DNA from: Bacillota bacterium
Lineage (GTDB): Bacteria > Bacillota > Clostridia > DSM-8532
NCBI GenBank assembly: GCA_022702935.2
Contig: JAKIML020000043.1
Location: 1 to 64,000, forward strand
DNA: 64,000 nt
Reading direction: 5' to 3'
The notes beneath the pieces were generated by a model, which was not told the origin of the DNA, ran no database searches, and worked only from the letters and a program-made list of their open reading frames with translations. Of this stretch, positions 52,029 to 60,500 are shown in pieces (within the stretch, counting starts at the first letter, position 1; each line of letters opens with the position of its first letter). A program made the translations under genes and the position numbers.

Positions 52029-53072
52029 TTAAAGATATAAGGCCGGAGTCAATAAGCCTTCGGTTTCATCAAGGCCTGCCATGAGGTTTAAGGCCTGAAT
52101 GGCCTGACTGGCTGAGCCCTTGCCCAGATTGTCAAGGGCCGAGACCACAATCAACCGATTGAGCCTCTGTTCCACAACAACACTGATGTCAATATAATTG
52201 GAGCCTGCCACATATTTGGTTTCGGGCAATTGACCCACAGGAAGCACCCGTATAAAGGGTTCGTCCTTATAGAACTCTTCATAGAGATCATGCACATCCT
52301 GGGTGGTCACCCCGTCCTTTGCCAGGTTCAGATAGCTGGTAGCCAGCATGCCGCGCTTTATGGGGGCAAGATGGGGTGTGAAGGAGACCAGCACTTCTTC
52401 TCCGGCAATAAGGGAGAGCTCCTGCTCTATCTCAGGAGTATGGCGGTGATTGCTCACGCCATAGGCCTTGAAGTTTTCATCCAATTCGCAGAAGGCGTAA
52501 GACAACTCGGATTTTCTTCCTGCGCCGCTTACTCCAGAGGTGGCGTCAATAATAATTCCCTTGGTCGAAACCAGCTTTTCCTTCAAAGCGGGCAGAATGC
52601 CCAAAATGGAGCATGTGGGATAGCATCCGGGATCAGCCACCAGCCGGGCGGCCTTTATCTTATCACGATAGAGCTCGGGAAGGCCGTAAACTGCCTGATT
52701 GATGAGTTGGGGAGCGGGATGAACGGCTTTATACCATTTTTCATAGACCGCAACGTCCCTGAACCGGAAATCGGCGCTATGGTCAATGACCCTCTTACCC
52801 TTCTCCAAAAGGCTTGGAATAACATCGTTGGACACGCCGTGGGGAAGGGCTGTAATGAAGAAATCAGCCTTTTGTGCCACCTTATCTATGTCCAGCTCAT
52901 CACAGGGCATGTCAAAGACCCCACGCAAGGACGGATAGACTGATGAATAGGGTTGACCGACAAAGCTATTGGACACAATAGTGGTGATTTCAATGTCCTT
53001 TCTTGTGGATAATAACCGAAGGATCTCTGCACCTACATATCCGGTTGCTCCGATAATGCCTACTTTAAGCAT
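52029..53072 (-). CDS. argC: N-acetyl-gamma-glutamyl-phosphate reductase
   Basis: The 347-residue product has the NADP-binding GIIGATGYVGAEILRLL, catalytic Cys in VADPGCYPTCSILGILP and the conserved HRHTPEIEQEL and ALDNLGKGSASQAIQ. It reduces N-acetylglutamyl phosphate to the semialdehyde, the step after ArgB. GGGAGGG precedes ATG. It is first in an argC-argB operon whose promoter carries two ARG-box-like sites. argJ, argD and argF are not in the window. Confidence 0.95.
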   Translation of the reverse strand: MLKVGIIGATGYVGAEILRLLSTRKDIEITTIVSNSFVGQPYSSVYPSLRGVFDMPCDELDIDKVAQKADFFITALPHGVSNDVIPSLLEKGKRVIDHSADFRFRDVAVYEKWYKAVHPAPQLINQAVYGLPELYRDKIKAARLVADPGCYPTCSILGILPALKEKLVSTKGIIIDATSGVSGAGRKSELSYAFCELDENFKAYGVSNHRHTPEIEQELSLIAGEEVLVSFTPHLAPIKRGMLATSYLNLAKDGVTTQDVHDLYEEFYKDEPFIRVLPVGQLPETKYVAGSNYIDISVVVEQRLNRLIVVSALDNLGKGSASQAIQALNLMAGLDETEGLLTPALYL

Positions 53073-53248
53073 GTTATACCCTCCCAGGCATTCATTTGAT
53101 CTTCTGCCATATTCCTATACTGTATCCTCTTGCTGAAAGCTCCGTTTTGCCAGCCCGGAATTCTGCATGAACGGGTTGTTGTCCTGTGAAAAATCCCATT
53201 AATAAACACGTTCAAGCGCTAGGGGCATCTGCATAACAGGGGGTGTTA

Positions 53249-53279
53249 TAATTATACATTCAGATGCATAAAAATTCAA
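53249..53279 (-). promoter_or_regulatory. argC promoter with two ARG-box-like operators
   Basis: On the minus strand TTGAAT (53274-53279) and TATAAT (53251-53256) are 17 bases apart. TGAATTTTTATGCA (53265-53278) covers the -35 box and TGAATGTATAATTA (53249-53262) covers the -10 box. Both match the ArgR/AhrC consensus TGAATWWWWATTCA in one perfect half and partly in the other, and are two bases apart as usual for ArgR hexamers. The leader of about 170 bases to argC shows no T-box. Confidence 0.75.
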
Positions 53280-53455
53280 GTATGCATTTTGACTAAGTAT
53301 TTTAGCCCCATCCTTTGGACATTATTGCTTATGCAAAGTATCTAAAAGGCTTTTTCGTTTTTTGTGGAATAGTTAGCTAGTTTCCAAGCGGGGAAAGGTG
53401 CTAAATTATTAATATACAACCGATGCGCAGCATCAGGATTTTAGGAGGGAATATA

Positions 53456-54568
53456 ATGGCTGGTGTAGTATTAAAGAATGTCTATAAGACATATGCCGGT
53501 GGAGTTACAGCAGTAAGTGACTTTAACATTGATATCCAAGATAAAGAGTTTATCATTCTCGTTGGTCCTTCTGGATGCGGTAAGACCACAACCCTTAGAA
53601 TGATTGCAGGTCTTGAAGAAATTACTTCCGGTGAGCTCTACATAGGGGACAAGCTGTGTAATGACGTTGCTCCCAAGGACAGAGACATCGCGATGGTTTT
53701 CCAGAACTATGCTCTGTATCCTCACATGAGCGTATTTGACAACATGGCATTCGGTCTTAAGCTCAGAAAGACTCCCAAGGAAGAGATCAAGAGAAGAGTT
53801 CATGAAGCTGCAAGAATCCTTTCTATCGAGCACCTTCTTGACAGAAAGCCCAAGGCTCTCTCCGGTGGTCAGAGACAGCGTGTTGCCCTTGGCCGTGCTA
53901 TCGTTCGTGAACCCAAGGTATTCTTGATGGACGAACCTCTCTCCAACTTGGATGCTAAGCTCAGAGTTCAGATGAGAACCGAGATCTCCAAGCTCCATCT
54001 GAAGCTCAACACCACCTTCATCTACGTTACCCATGACCAGACCGAAGCTCTTACCATGGGTACCCGTATCGTTGTTATGAAGGACGGTTTGGTACAGCAG
54101 ATTGACAGTCCTCAGAAGCTCTATGATGAGCCTTGCAATATCTTCGTTGCTGGATTTATCGGAAGCCCGCAGATGAACTTTGCCAACGCTATTGTTGAGA
54201 AGGGTGCTGACGGTGTTGCCCTGAGATTCGGCGAGAACAGACTGCTTCTCCCCGCTGCTAAGGCTAAGGTTCTTGAAGAAACCGGCTACATCAACAAGGA
54301 AGTTATCTTCGGTATCCGTCCTGAGGATATTCATGACGAAGAAACCGCTTCTACCGTTGCTAATCCTGCAACCATCAATGCCGATGTAGAACTGACCGAA
54401 AGACTCGGTTCTGAAACCAACCTGTACCTCATTATCAATGGTATTAACTTCACCGCTCGCGTAAGTCCTAAGTCCAGGACCCAGGCCGGTGATAAGGTAC
54501 AAGTACTCTTTGACTTAAGCCGTCTCCACATTTTCGACAAGGAAACCGAGAAGGCTATCGTTCACTAA
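53456..54568 (+). CDS. msmK: Shared sugar ABC transporter ATPase (MsmK/UgpC/MalK type)
   Basis: The 370-residue product has Walker A GPSGCGKTT, signature LSGGQRQRVALGRAIVREP, Walker B VFLMDEPLSNLDAKLR and the C-terminal OB-fold/TOBE region (VIFGIRPEDIH). This is the CUT1 ATPase group that serves several sugar importers at once. It stands alone, with AGGAGGG before ATG 53456 and a terminator behind it, and uses strongly favoured codons (GTT, CTT, AAG, AGA), as expected of a well-expressed protein. It is the likely motor for the ATPase-less importer at 25951-29219. TTGGAC-N18-TATCTA near 53318-53347 may be its promoter. Confidence 0.93.
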   Translation: MAGVVLKNVYKTYAGGVTAVSDFNIDIQDKEFIILVGPSGCGKTTTLRMIAGLEEITSGELYIGDKLCNDVAPKDRDIAMVFQNYALYPHMSVFDNMAFGLKLRKTPKEEIKRRVHEAARILSIEHLLDRKPKALSGGQRQRVALGRAIVREPKVFLMDEPLSNLDAKLRVQMRTEISKLHLKLNTTFIYVTHDQTEALTMGTRIVVMKDGLVQQIDSPQKLYDEPCNIFVAGFIGSPQMNFANAIVEKGADGVALRFGENRLLLPAAKAKVLEETGYINKEVIFGIRPEDIHDEETASTVANPATINADVELTERLGSETNLYLIINGINFTARVSPKSRTQAGDKVQVLFDLSRLHIFDKETEKAIVH

Positions 54569-54581
54569 TCAGTCAAATAAG

Positions 54582-54616
54582 CAAGGGCCTTTCCTTTGGG
54601 AAGGGCCCTTTTTATT
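54582..54616 (+). terminator. Terminator of the msmK-type gene
   Basis: AAGGGCCTTTCC pairs with GGAAGGGCCCTT (one G-U) around TTTG, followed by TTTT. Confidence 0.88.
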
Positions 54617-54688
54617 ATTGTTGTTTTTGCCGATAAAAATGTGGAATAATTAATATAATATAGATCTATTCATCGGAGGACTATTTCA

Positions 54689-55513
54689 TTGCGACTGGTA
54701 GCATTTGTTGGCCCCAGCGGGACGGGCAAGAGCCATCGTGCCCTTTGGGTGGCCAAGGAGAATGGTCTGGACTATATCATTGACGATGGGCTGCTGATCC
54801 ACGAAAACTCCATTGTGGCGGGTAAATCCGCAAAAAAAGCGCCTTCCAAGCTGAGCTCAGTGAGGGTCGCCCTGTTTATTGAGGAGGAGCATAAGCTCCA
54901 GGTTAAGGAGGCCATTCAAAAGCATAAGCCTAAAGGAATCCTGATATTAGGGACATCGGACGGAATGGTGGACAAGATTGCCCAAACCCTTGAGCTGGGG
55001 GAGTTTGAAAAGCGTATCCGTATTGAGGACGTGGCAAGCCCCTATGAGATAGAGCAGGCCCGGAACACGCGCATTAAGCAGGGAAAGCATGTTATACCCG
55101 TTCCGGCCATGCAGTTGAAAAAGCAGTTTTCAGGGTACTTCCTGGATCCTTTGCAGCTTTTCAGGCGCAAGGGAAAGGGCGAGTTCCAGAACCTCGGCGA
55201 GAAATCAGTGGTGCGTCCCACCTTCAGCTATTTTGGGAAATACACCATCAGTGATTACGCCATCTACCAGGTGGTCAATCATATCCTTACCAGTATGCCC
55301 CAGGTGGAGAAGGTGACCCGTTTTCGTACCAACAATGGGCCAGATGGACTTTACATCGACTTGGATGTTATAATGGTATTTGGCTATAATTTACTGGAAG
55401 CTATAAAAACAGCACAGGAGACTATCTCGAGGGAACTGGACAGATTTGCCGGCTTCAATGTCAACAACCTGACGATCAATGTAAAGAACCTTGTTCTTAA
55501 AAAGAGCTCATAA
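54689..55513 (+). CDS. P-loop protein with a C-terminal Asp23/Gls24-like domain
   Basis: The 274-residue product begins with a Walker A, VAFVGPSGTGKSHRALWVA, and a short ATPase-like domain with DDGLLI and ILILGTSDGM (to about residue 150). It ends in a region of about 110 residues (TISDYAIYQVVNHILTSMPQVEKVTRFRTN...GLYIDLDVIMVFGYNLLEAIKTAQETISRELDRFAGFNVNNLTINVKNL) that has the Asp23/Gls24 envelope-stress fold. It starts with TTG nine bases after GGAGG. sigH follows 36 bases later, so the two may be co-transcribed. Its function is not known; membrane-associated wall-stress work is suggested by the Asp23 part. Confidence 0.75.
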   Translation: MRLVAFVGPSGTGKSHRALWVAKENGLDYIIDDGLLIHENSIVAGKSAKKAPSKLSSVRVALFIEEEHKLQVKEAIQKHKPKGILILGTSDGMVDKIAQTLELGEFEKRIRIEDVASPYEIEQARNTRIKQGKHVIPVPAMQLKKQFSGYFLDPLQLFRRKGKGEFQNLGEKSVVRPTFSYFGKYTISDYAIYQVVNHILTSMPQVEKVTRFRTNNGPDGLYIDLDVIMVFGYNLLEAIKTAQETISRELDRFAGFNVNNLTINVKNLVLKKSS

Positions 55514-55549
55514 TGCAGATGAGAACAAGAAGTCACGGAGGAAGGTCAA

Positions 55550-56197
55550 GTGTCTCAGACAAGAGAAGTGTCCATTGATTATACGGACATGGAAGATGAG
55601 GAAGTACTGGTTTATGCCAGAAAGGGTTGCACGCGTGGAATGGAGCACCTTATCGAGAAGTACAAGCCCCTGGTGAGGGCCAAAGCGCGCAGCTATTTTC
55701 TTGTGGGTGCCGATAGGGAGGATATCGTTCAGGAGGGGATGATAGGTCTTTTTAAAGCTGTCAGGGACTATAAGAACGATAAGAGTATCCCTTTTAAGGT
55801 CTTTGCAGAGATGTGCATCACACGGCAGATTATTACCGCTGTCAAGACGGCCACTCGCCAGAAGCATATTCCGCTCAATTCCTATGTCTCGTTAAATAAG
55901 AAGGTGTTTGATGAGGAGTCTGATAAGGTTCTTATTGAGGTGATACAGGAAATCTCAGTGGCTAATCCGGAGGAACTCTTCATCAGTAAGGAGGAATACA
56001 GCGGCATTGAAAGCAAAATGATGGAGCTGTTAAGTCCCTTTGAAAAAGAGGTGCTCTCCAAGTATCTGGCCGGAATTGCCTACCAGGACATTGCCAAGCA
56101 GCTTAATAAACCGGTGAAATCGGTGGACAATGCCCTTCAGCGATTGAAAAAGAAGATAGAGAAAAGCATTCAGTCGGTGAAAAACGAGGAAAAATAG
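55550..56197 (+). CDS. sigH: Sporulation/transition-phase sigma factor SigH
   Basis: The 215-residue product is a sigma-70-family factor with region 2 (EHLIEKYKPLVRAKARSYFLVGADREDIVQEGMIGLFKAVRDY), a conserved linker (AVKTATRQKHIPLNSYVSLNK, as in SigH) and region 4 (LSPFEKEVLSKYLAGIAYQDIAKQLNKPVKSVDNALQRLKKKI). The linker sequence and the length identify Spo0H/SigH rather than an ECF factor. It directs early stationary-phase and sporulation genes. It starts with GTG after GGAGG. A hairpin without T run (56230-56252) follows the stop. Confidence 0.95.
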   Translation: MSQTREVSIDYTDMEDEEVLVYARKGCTRGMEHLIEKYKPLVRAKARSYFLVGADREDIVQEGMIGLFKAVRDYKNDKSIPFKVFAEMCITRQIITAVKTATRQKHIPLNSYVSLNKKVFDEESDKVLIEVIQEISVANPEELFISKEEYSGIESKMMELLSPFEKEVLSKYLAGIAYQDIAKQLNKPVKSVDNALQRLKKKIEKSIQSVKNEEK

Positions 56198-56288
56198 CAT
56201 ACTTTTCCATGCATTTAAGACATAAAGAAGACCTGTTGGTGCTCAACAGGCCAAACTCATAAAAATGTGCTAAAAAGGAGGTAAAAGT

Positions 56289-56315
56289 ATGTTAAGGTAT
56301 CAGTGTCAGGCATAA
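56289..56315 (+). CDS. Eight-codon ORF with a strong ribosome site
   Basis: ATG at 56289 follows AAAAAGGAGG with six-base spacing and opens an ORF of eight codons (MLRYQCQA) ended by TAA. Its last codons form the 5' arm of a long-range stem (56297-56308 with 56365-56376). It lies 107 bases before the bacteriohemerythrin gene. It may be a regulatory uORF, or chance within a palindromic repeat. Confidence 0.35.
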   Translation: MLRYQCQA

Positions 56316-56376
56316 TTATATAAGAAATTTGTCGAAAAAGCAAGAAGGCCCATACATATTTTTGTGACACTGGTAC
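56297..56376 (+). repeat. Long-range 12-base inverted repeat
   Basis: GTATCAGTGTCA (56297-56308) pairs with TGACACTGGTAC (56365-56376) with one G-U, enclosing 56 A-rich bases. It could be an mRNA leader structure or a REP-like palindromic element. Confidence 0.55.
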
Positions 56377-56421
56377 AAACTAAGCCTTTAAATTTATCTC
56401 TATATAGAGGGGGAGATTATT

Positions 56422-56850
56422 ATGATTATCAAATGGAGAGACGAGTACAGTTGCTATGATCCCGTGATTGACGAGCAGCACAGGAAGTTAATGGAACTCA
56501 TCAATCAGATGAATGACATTGCAGATTTGGACGATGGATATGACCATTATGACGAAATCGTGGAGCTTTTTAATGGTCTGAAGGAGTATGCGGTTTATCA
56601 CTTTAATTATGAGGAAAGCCAGTTTGAGGCCCAGGGCTATGATTCCTTCAATACCAAGATTCAGGTTCTGGAGCACAAGAGCTTTGTCAACAAGGTGGCC
56701 GCCATTGATCTCTACGAACTGGATGAAAACCAGAATGAAACCGTGCGCTCGGTTCTGGACTTCCTGAGTAAATGGCTGGATCATCACATTCTTGATACCG
56801 ATAAGAGATTTGGCGAGTTCTTAAAGGAAAAGGAAAATCAAAAGGGCTGA
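56422..56850 (+). CDS. Bacteriohemerythrin
   Basis: The 142-residue product has the non-heme di-iron binding set of hemerythrin: His in IDEQHRKLMELIN, the YHFNYEESQFE segment (H..E), LEHKSF (H), and WLDHHILDTD (H...D). It is of usual single-domain length and binds O2 reversibly; in anaerobes this family acts in O2 sensing, carriage or detoxification. The start has GAGGGGGAG upstream. It stands alone. Confidence 0.93.
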   Translation: MIIKWRDEYSCYDPVIDEQHRKLMELINQMNDIADLDDGYDHYDEIVELFNGLKEYAVYHFNYEESQFEAQGYDSFNTKIQVLEHKSFVNKVAAIDLYELDENQNETVRSVLDFLSKWLDHHILDTDKRFGEFLKEKENQKG

Positions 56851-56884
56851 TAATTAATTATTTGAACTTTCTGGCAATGCTTCG

Positions 56885-56912
56885 TTGTACAGAGTCCTGA
56901 ATGGTGTATAAT
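56885..56912 (+). promoter_or_regulatory. Sigma-A promoter of the zapA operon
   Basis: TTGTAC (56885-56890) and TATAAT (56907-56912) are 16 bases apart. Confidence 0.7.
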
Positions 56913-56980
56913 AAAAGTGAAATAAGGCTCTTTTGAGATACTGTACGCAAGAAGAAAAAGCTTTGACTGGAGCTGATCGT

Positions 56981-57409
56981 TTGGCTGAGAAGAATAGAGT
57001 AACGGTACGGATAGCTGGAAACGAGTATGTGATAAGTGGTTCAGAATCTCCCGAATACATACAAAAGGTGGCGCTTTTTGTCGATCGAAAGATTTCGGAG
57101 ATTACCCGCAGGAACCACACCCTCAGTACATCCATGGCTTCGGTTCTGACCTCGGTCAATGTGGTGGATGAGATGTTCCGGATGAGCGAAACCCTCAATC
57201 TTCTGGAAAAGGAATACAATGACCTTAAGCGGAAGAACCAGGAGCTTAAGGAGGAGAATCAGCGTCTCAAGTCGGATAATCAAAAGCTCAAGGAACGTGA
57301 AAACCTGCTTTCCATTGAACTGACAAAAAAAGAAGTGGAGCTGAAGGAAGTCAGGAATCAGTTGAATAATATATCCGGCAATAAAAAGCCCAACGATTAC
57401 GGAGGATAA
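56981..57409 (+). CDS. zapA: Cell division protein ZapA
   Basis: The 142-residue product has the ZapA head (NRVTVRIAGNEYVISGSESPEYIQKVALFVDRKISEI) and then a long coiled coil (LNLLEKEYNDLKRKNQELKEENQRLKSDNQKLKERE), longer than in typical ZapA. ZapA bundles FtsZ filaments at the division site. The start is the TTG at 56981 with GGAG eight bases upstream. A TTG at 56933 gives 16 extra residues without a ribosome site. It heads a run with the DUF948-like, U32 and dut genes. Confidence 0.88.
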   Translation: MAEKNRVTVRIAGNEYVISGSESPEYIQKVALFVDRKISEITRRNHTLSTSMASVLTSVNVVDEMFRMSETLNLLEKEYNDLKRKNQELKEENQRLKSDNQKLKERENLLSIELTKKEVELKEVRNQLNNISGNKKPNDYGG

Positions 57410-57413
57410 AACC

Positions 57414-58040
57414 ATGCTATCAATTATGATTTCATTGGATGATCTGATGACCATCGTACTGTTTCTTCTTGGCGCAACCCTTTTGTGCTTTTTAATTTTT
57501 GCTGTTTCTAACCTTCTGCGCGTTTTAAGGAATGTCAACCAGCTTATCGAGAAGAATAAGGACAATATAGACAAGACCGTCGAAAAGCTGCCGGAAATCG
57601 CTGAGAACGCATCAAAGATCACGGGCATGGTCAAGAATAATCTTAACGATATCCAGCATGTGTTCGAGAATGTGGGCAAGATATCCGATACCGTGAAAAA
57701 AGGTGTGGATACCATACAGAATGATATCGTTCTGAAGGCCAAGAGCATTGTGGATTTGATTGATGTCATCAGAAGGTTTTTCGAAAAAAGGAAGGACCAG
57801 AGCAAGAACAATAAGAGCAGAAAGAAAAAAGGGACGGTCTATACTTATAAGTACAAACCCGGTCAGGAGCAGCCCGAGGAGATTCAAATCCAGACCGATG
57901 AAGCCATACAGGAGCCCTACAGAGACTATGTAAAGGTCGAATCCGAATCTGAATCCACAGCCGATTCTGAGGCTGATATCACGGAAGAGCCCGATGAGGA
58001 GATGACCGAGGACATCACGGATTATCAGGAAGAAGTTTAG
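57414..58040 (+). CDS. DUF948-like membrane-anchored protein with an acidic tail
   Basis: The 208-residue product has one N-terminal helix (TIVLFLLGATLLCFLIFAVSNLL), a long amphipathic region with heptad features (LIEKNKDNIDKTVEKLPEIAENASKITGMVKNNL) as in DUF948 proteins, a basic cluster, and an acidic tail (ESESESTADSEADITEEPDEE). It lies four bases after zapA and 11 before the U32 gene. A scaffold or envelope role is possible; function unknown. Confidence 0.75.
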   Translation: MLSIMISLDDLMTIVLFLLGATLLCFLIFAVSNLLRVLRNVNQLIEKNKDNIDKTVEKLPEIAENASKITGMVKNNLNDIQHVFENVGKISDTVKKGVDTIQNDIVLKAKSIVDLIDVIRRFFEKRKDQSKNNKSRKKKGTVYTYKYKPGQEQPEEIQIQTDEAIQEPYRDYVKVESESESTADSEADITEEPDEEMTEDITDYQEEV

Positions 58041-58051
58041 GACTATAGACA

Positions 58052-60496
58052 ATGAAGAATCAATTCATAGAGCTGCTTGCTCCGGCGGGCAGCTTTGAAT
58101 CACTTAAGGCGGCAGTTGCCAATGGCGCCAATGCCGTTTATTTAGGCGGCGGAAGGTTCAATGCCAGAGTCAATGCAGGAAATTTTTCCGGGCAGGAGCT
58201 CGTGGCAGCCTTGGACTATGCCCATGAGCGGGGTGTGAAGGTTTACCTGACCCTCAATACCCTGCTAAAGAATGATGAACTTAATGAAGCGATGGAATTA
58301 GCGGCATTTGTCTCTCAACAGGGGGCAGATGCTGTTATTGTTCAGGACCTGGGTTTACTAAGACTTATCAAAGAAGCCCTTCCCGAGCTTCCTGTCCATG
58401 TGAGCACCCAGGCCACCGTCACCCAGAGTGCCTCTGTGAGGATGCTGGAGCAACTGGGTGCCAGCCGGGTGGTTTTGGCCCGGGAGCTTTCCCTGGAGGA
58501 AATTAAGACCATCCGCCAAGCCTGCCGGGCTGAGCTGGAGGTCTTTGTCCATGGCGCGCTCTGCGTCTGCTATTCGGGCCAGTGCCTCATGTCCAGCTTT
58601 ATTGGCGGAAGGAGCGGCAACCGAGGCCTCTGTGCCCAGCCCTGCCGTCTTCCCTGGGCCCTGTCCCGAAACGGTCAGAGCTTTGATAAGGAGGGCTATC
58701 TCTTAAGCCCTCGGGATCTTATGGCTCTTGATCTTTTGCCCCGGCTCAAAGAAGCGGGGGTCTCCTCCCTCAAGCTGGAAGGCCGTATGAAATCCCCCGA
58801 ATACGTGGCCATTGTTACGGGCATTTACCGAAAGTACCTTGACCTTTTGGAGGAAAAGGGCGAAGCGGGCTTCAGAGTATCCGAGCAGGACAGGGAGCGG
58901 CTTTTACAGGCCTTTAATCGTGGGGGCTTTACCCAGCACTACCTTATAGGGGAAAAGAGCTACAATAGGCTTGTCTATACCCGGCATCCCAAGCACCAGG
59001 GCATCCTCATAGGCAAGGTTACCGGCAATCGGCCGCCCTATGTGCGGATAAGCCTGGACAAACCCCTAGCCATGGGGGACGGCCTGGAGATCATGGATGA
59101 AGCAAAAGGCACCCAAAGCCTTATTGTGACAGCCATTATGGAAGATAAGCACCATGTGCGGGAGGCTCAGGCAGGATCGTCCCCCTGGGTGGGAGATTTA
59201 AAAACCACCATCAAAGAGGGAAGTCTGGTCTATAAGACCCTTTCAAAGCCCCTTTTTGAAGAAGCCCGGCAAAGCTTTGAGCGGGGAGAAATGCGGCTTG
59301 TGCCCGTGGATATGGCCGTTACCCTTAAAATCGGCGAGCCCTTAAGGCTTCAGATTACCGATGACGAGGGCCATGCTGTAAGCCATAAGTCCGAGGTATT
59401 GGTGGAAAAGGCGCTTAAAAAGCCAATGACTGAGGAGCGTCTCAAGGAACAGCTTCAAAAGACAGGGGACACGCCCTATGGCTTAAGAACCCTTGATGTT
59501 TTCATGGACCCTGAAAGCACCGTTCCGGTATCGGCCATAAATGCCCTCAGACGAGAAGCCCTGGAGGCTCTGAAGGCACAAAGAATACAGGGCCATAAAC
59601 GCCCCGGCCGGGAGATAGTCATACCTGATTCTCCCGCCCAGGCAGGATATTTCCCAGGAAAGCGCCTGTCCCTGACCGCATCCTTTGTGCAATACCCTTC
59701 ATCGTTGGCCTTTCTCAACGGCAGGGTATCACGGGTTTACCTTCCCATAGGGCCTCGGGAGAGCCTTGAACGGCTTGCCGAGGGCTATAGCGGAGAAATC
59801 TTTCTGTGGACACCCTCGGTTCTAAGAGACGAGGAATGGGATGAACTTATGACTGCCCTTATGGACCTGCAGGACTTATTCGTAGGGCTCACCTATGGCA
59901 GCCTGGGAACCTTAAGCCTGCTTAAGAAGGCGTTTCCCAATAAGCTTTTCTGTGCCGATCAGTCCATGAATGTGTTTAACCGATATACGGCAGCGCTCCA
60001 GGCTCAGTCGGGCGCCGATATGGCCATACTTTCTCCCGAGTTGAGGCTTAACGAGCTTAAGGGCTTCGAGGCCGATTCGCCCCTGCTGGAGGCCTATGTC
60101 TATGGCCGGCTTCCGCTGATGACTATGGAACACTGTCCTTCGGCCGCAGAAACCGCCTGCTCGGGCCGATGTGAAGCATGTAATAAGAATAAGGGCTATC
60201 TGAAAGACCGAAAGGGCGAGATCTTCCCCTTTGTGCGTGACCCCAGAACCAGGACCACACGCATATTCAATGCCCATCCCATGTTCATGGACGATATGGC
60301 CGCTCTGAAAGAAACACCTATAAGCTATATCAAGCTGGCCTTTCTTCATGAGGATGAGGAAACCTTGGCGCAGATTGTGGACTATTACGCGGCTTTGGTG
60401 GATGATAAAGCGCCTTCCGACACTGTGACCGAGAGGATTAAGGACCTAAAGAGCCAGGGCTTTACCAAGGGCCACTGGTTCAGAGGGGTGGATTAA
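58052..60496 (+). CDS. U32 family peptidase-like RNA-modification protein
   Basis: The 814-residue product starts with the U32 domain (IELLAPAGSFESLKAAVANGANAVYLGG) and has the Cys set of the family (VHGALCVCYSGQCLMSSFIGGRSGNRGLCAQPCR, about residues 165-198). A long C-terminal DUF3656-type part follows, with CPSAAETACSGRCEACN near residue 695. Proteins of this plan (RlhA, TrhP) take part in hydroxylation of rRNA or tRNA bases and probably carry an Fe-S cluster, so the old 'peptidase' name is misleading. It is followed four bases later by dut. Confidence 0.9.
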   Translation: MKNQFIELLAPAGSFESLKAAVANGANAVYLGGGRFNARVNAGNFSGQELVAALDYAHERGVKVYLTLNTLLKNDELNEAMELAAFVSQQGADAVIVQDLGLLRLIKEALPELPVHVSTQATVTQSASVRMLEQLGASRVVLARELSLEEIKTIRQACRAELEVFVHGALCVCYSGQCLMSSFIGGRSGNRGLCAQPCRLPWALSRNGQSFDKEGYLLSPRDLMALDLLPRLKEAGVSSLKLEGRMKSPEYVAIVTGIYRKYLDLLEEKGEAGFRVSEQDRERLLQAFNRGGFTQHYLIGEKSYNRLVYTRHPKHQGILIGKVTGNRPPYVRISLDKPLAMGDGLEIMDEAKGTQSLIVTAIMEDKHHVREAQAGSSPWVGDLKTTIKEGSLVYKTLSKPLFEEARQSFERGEMRLVPVDMAVTLKIGEPLRLQITDDEGHAVSHKSEVLVEKALKKPMTEERLKEQLQKTGDTPYGLRTLDVFMDPESTVPVSAINALRREALEALKAQRIQGHKRPGREIVIPDSPAQAGYFPGKRLSLTASFVQYPSSLAFLNGRVSRVYLPIGPRESLERLAEGYSGEIFLWTPSVLRDEEWDELMTALMDLQDLFVGLTYGSLGTLSLLKKAFPNKLFCADQSMNVFNRYTAALQAQSGADMAILSPELRLNELKGFEADSPLLEAYVYGRLPLMTMEHCPSAAETACSGRCEACNKNKGYLKDRKGEIFPFVRDPRTRTTRIFNAHPMFMDDMAALKETPISYIKLAFLHEDEETLAQIVDYYAALVDDKAPSDTVTERIKDLKSQGFTKGHWFRGVD

Positions 60497-60500
60497 CCTA

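Noticed and set aside
53080-53245. T-box leader for argC
   Set aside because: The leader lacks the T-box sequence (AGGGTGGNACCGCG-like) and a terminator; ARG-box-like operators on the promoter explain regulation better.
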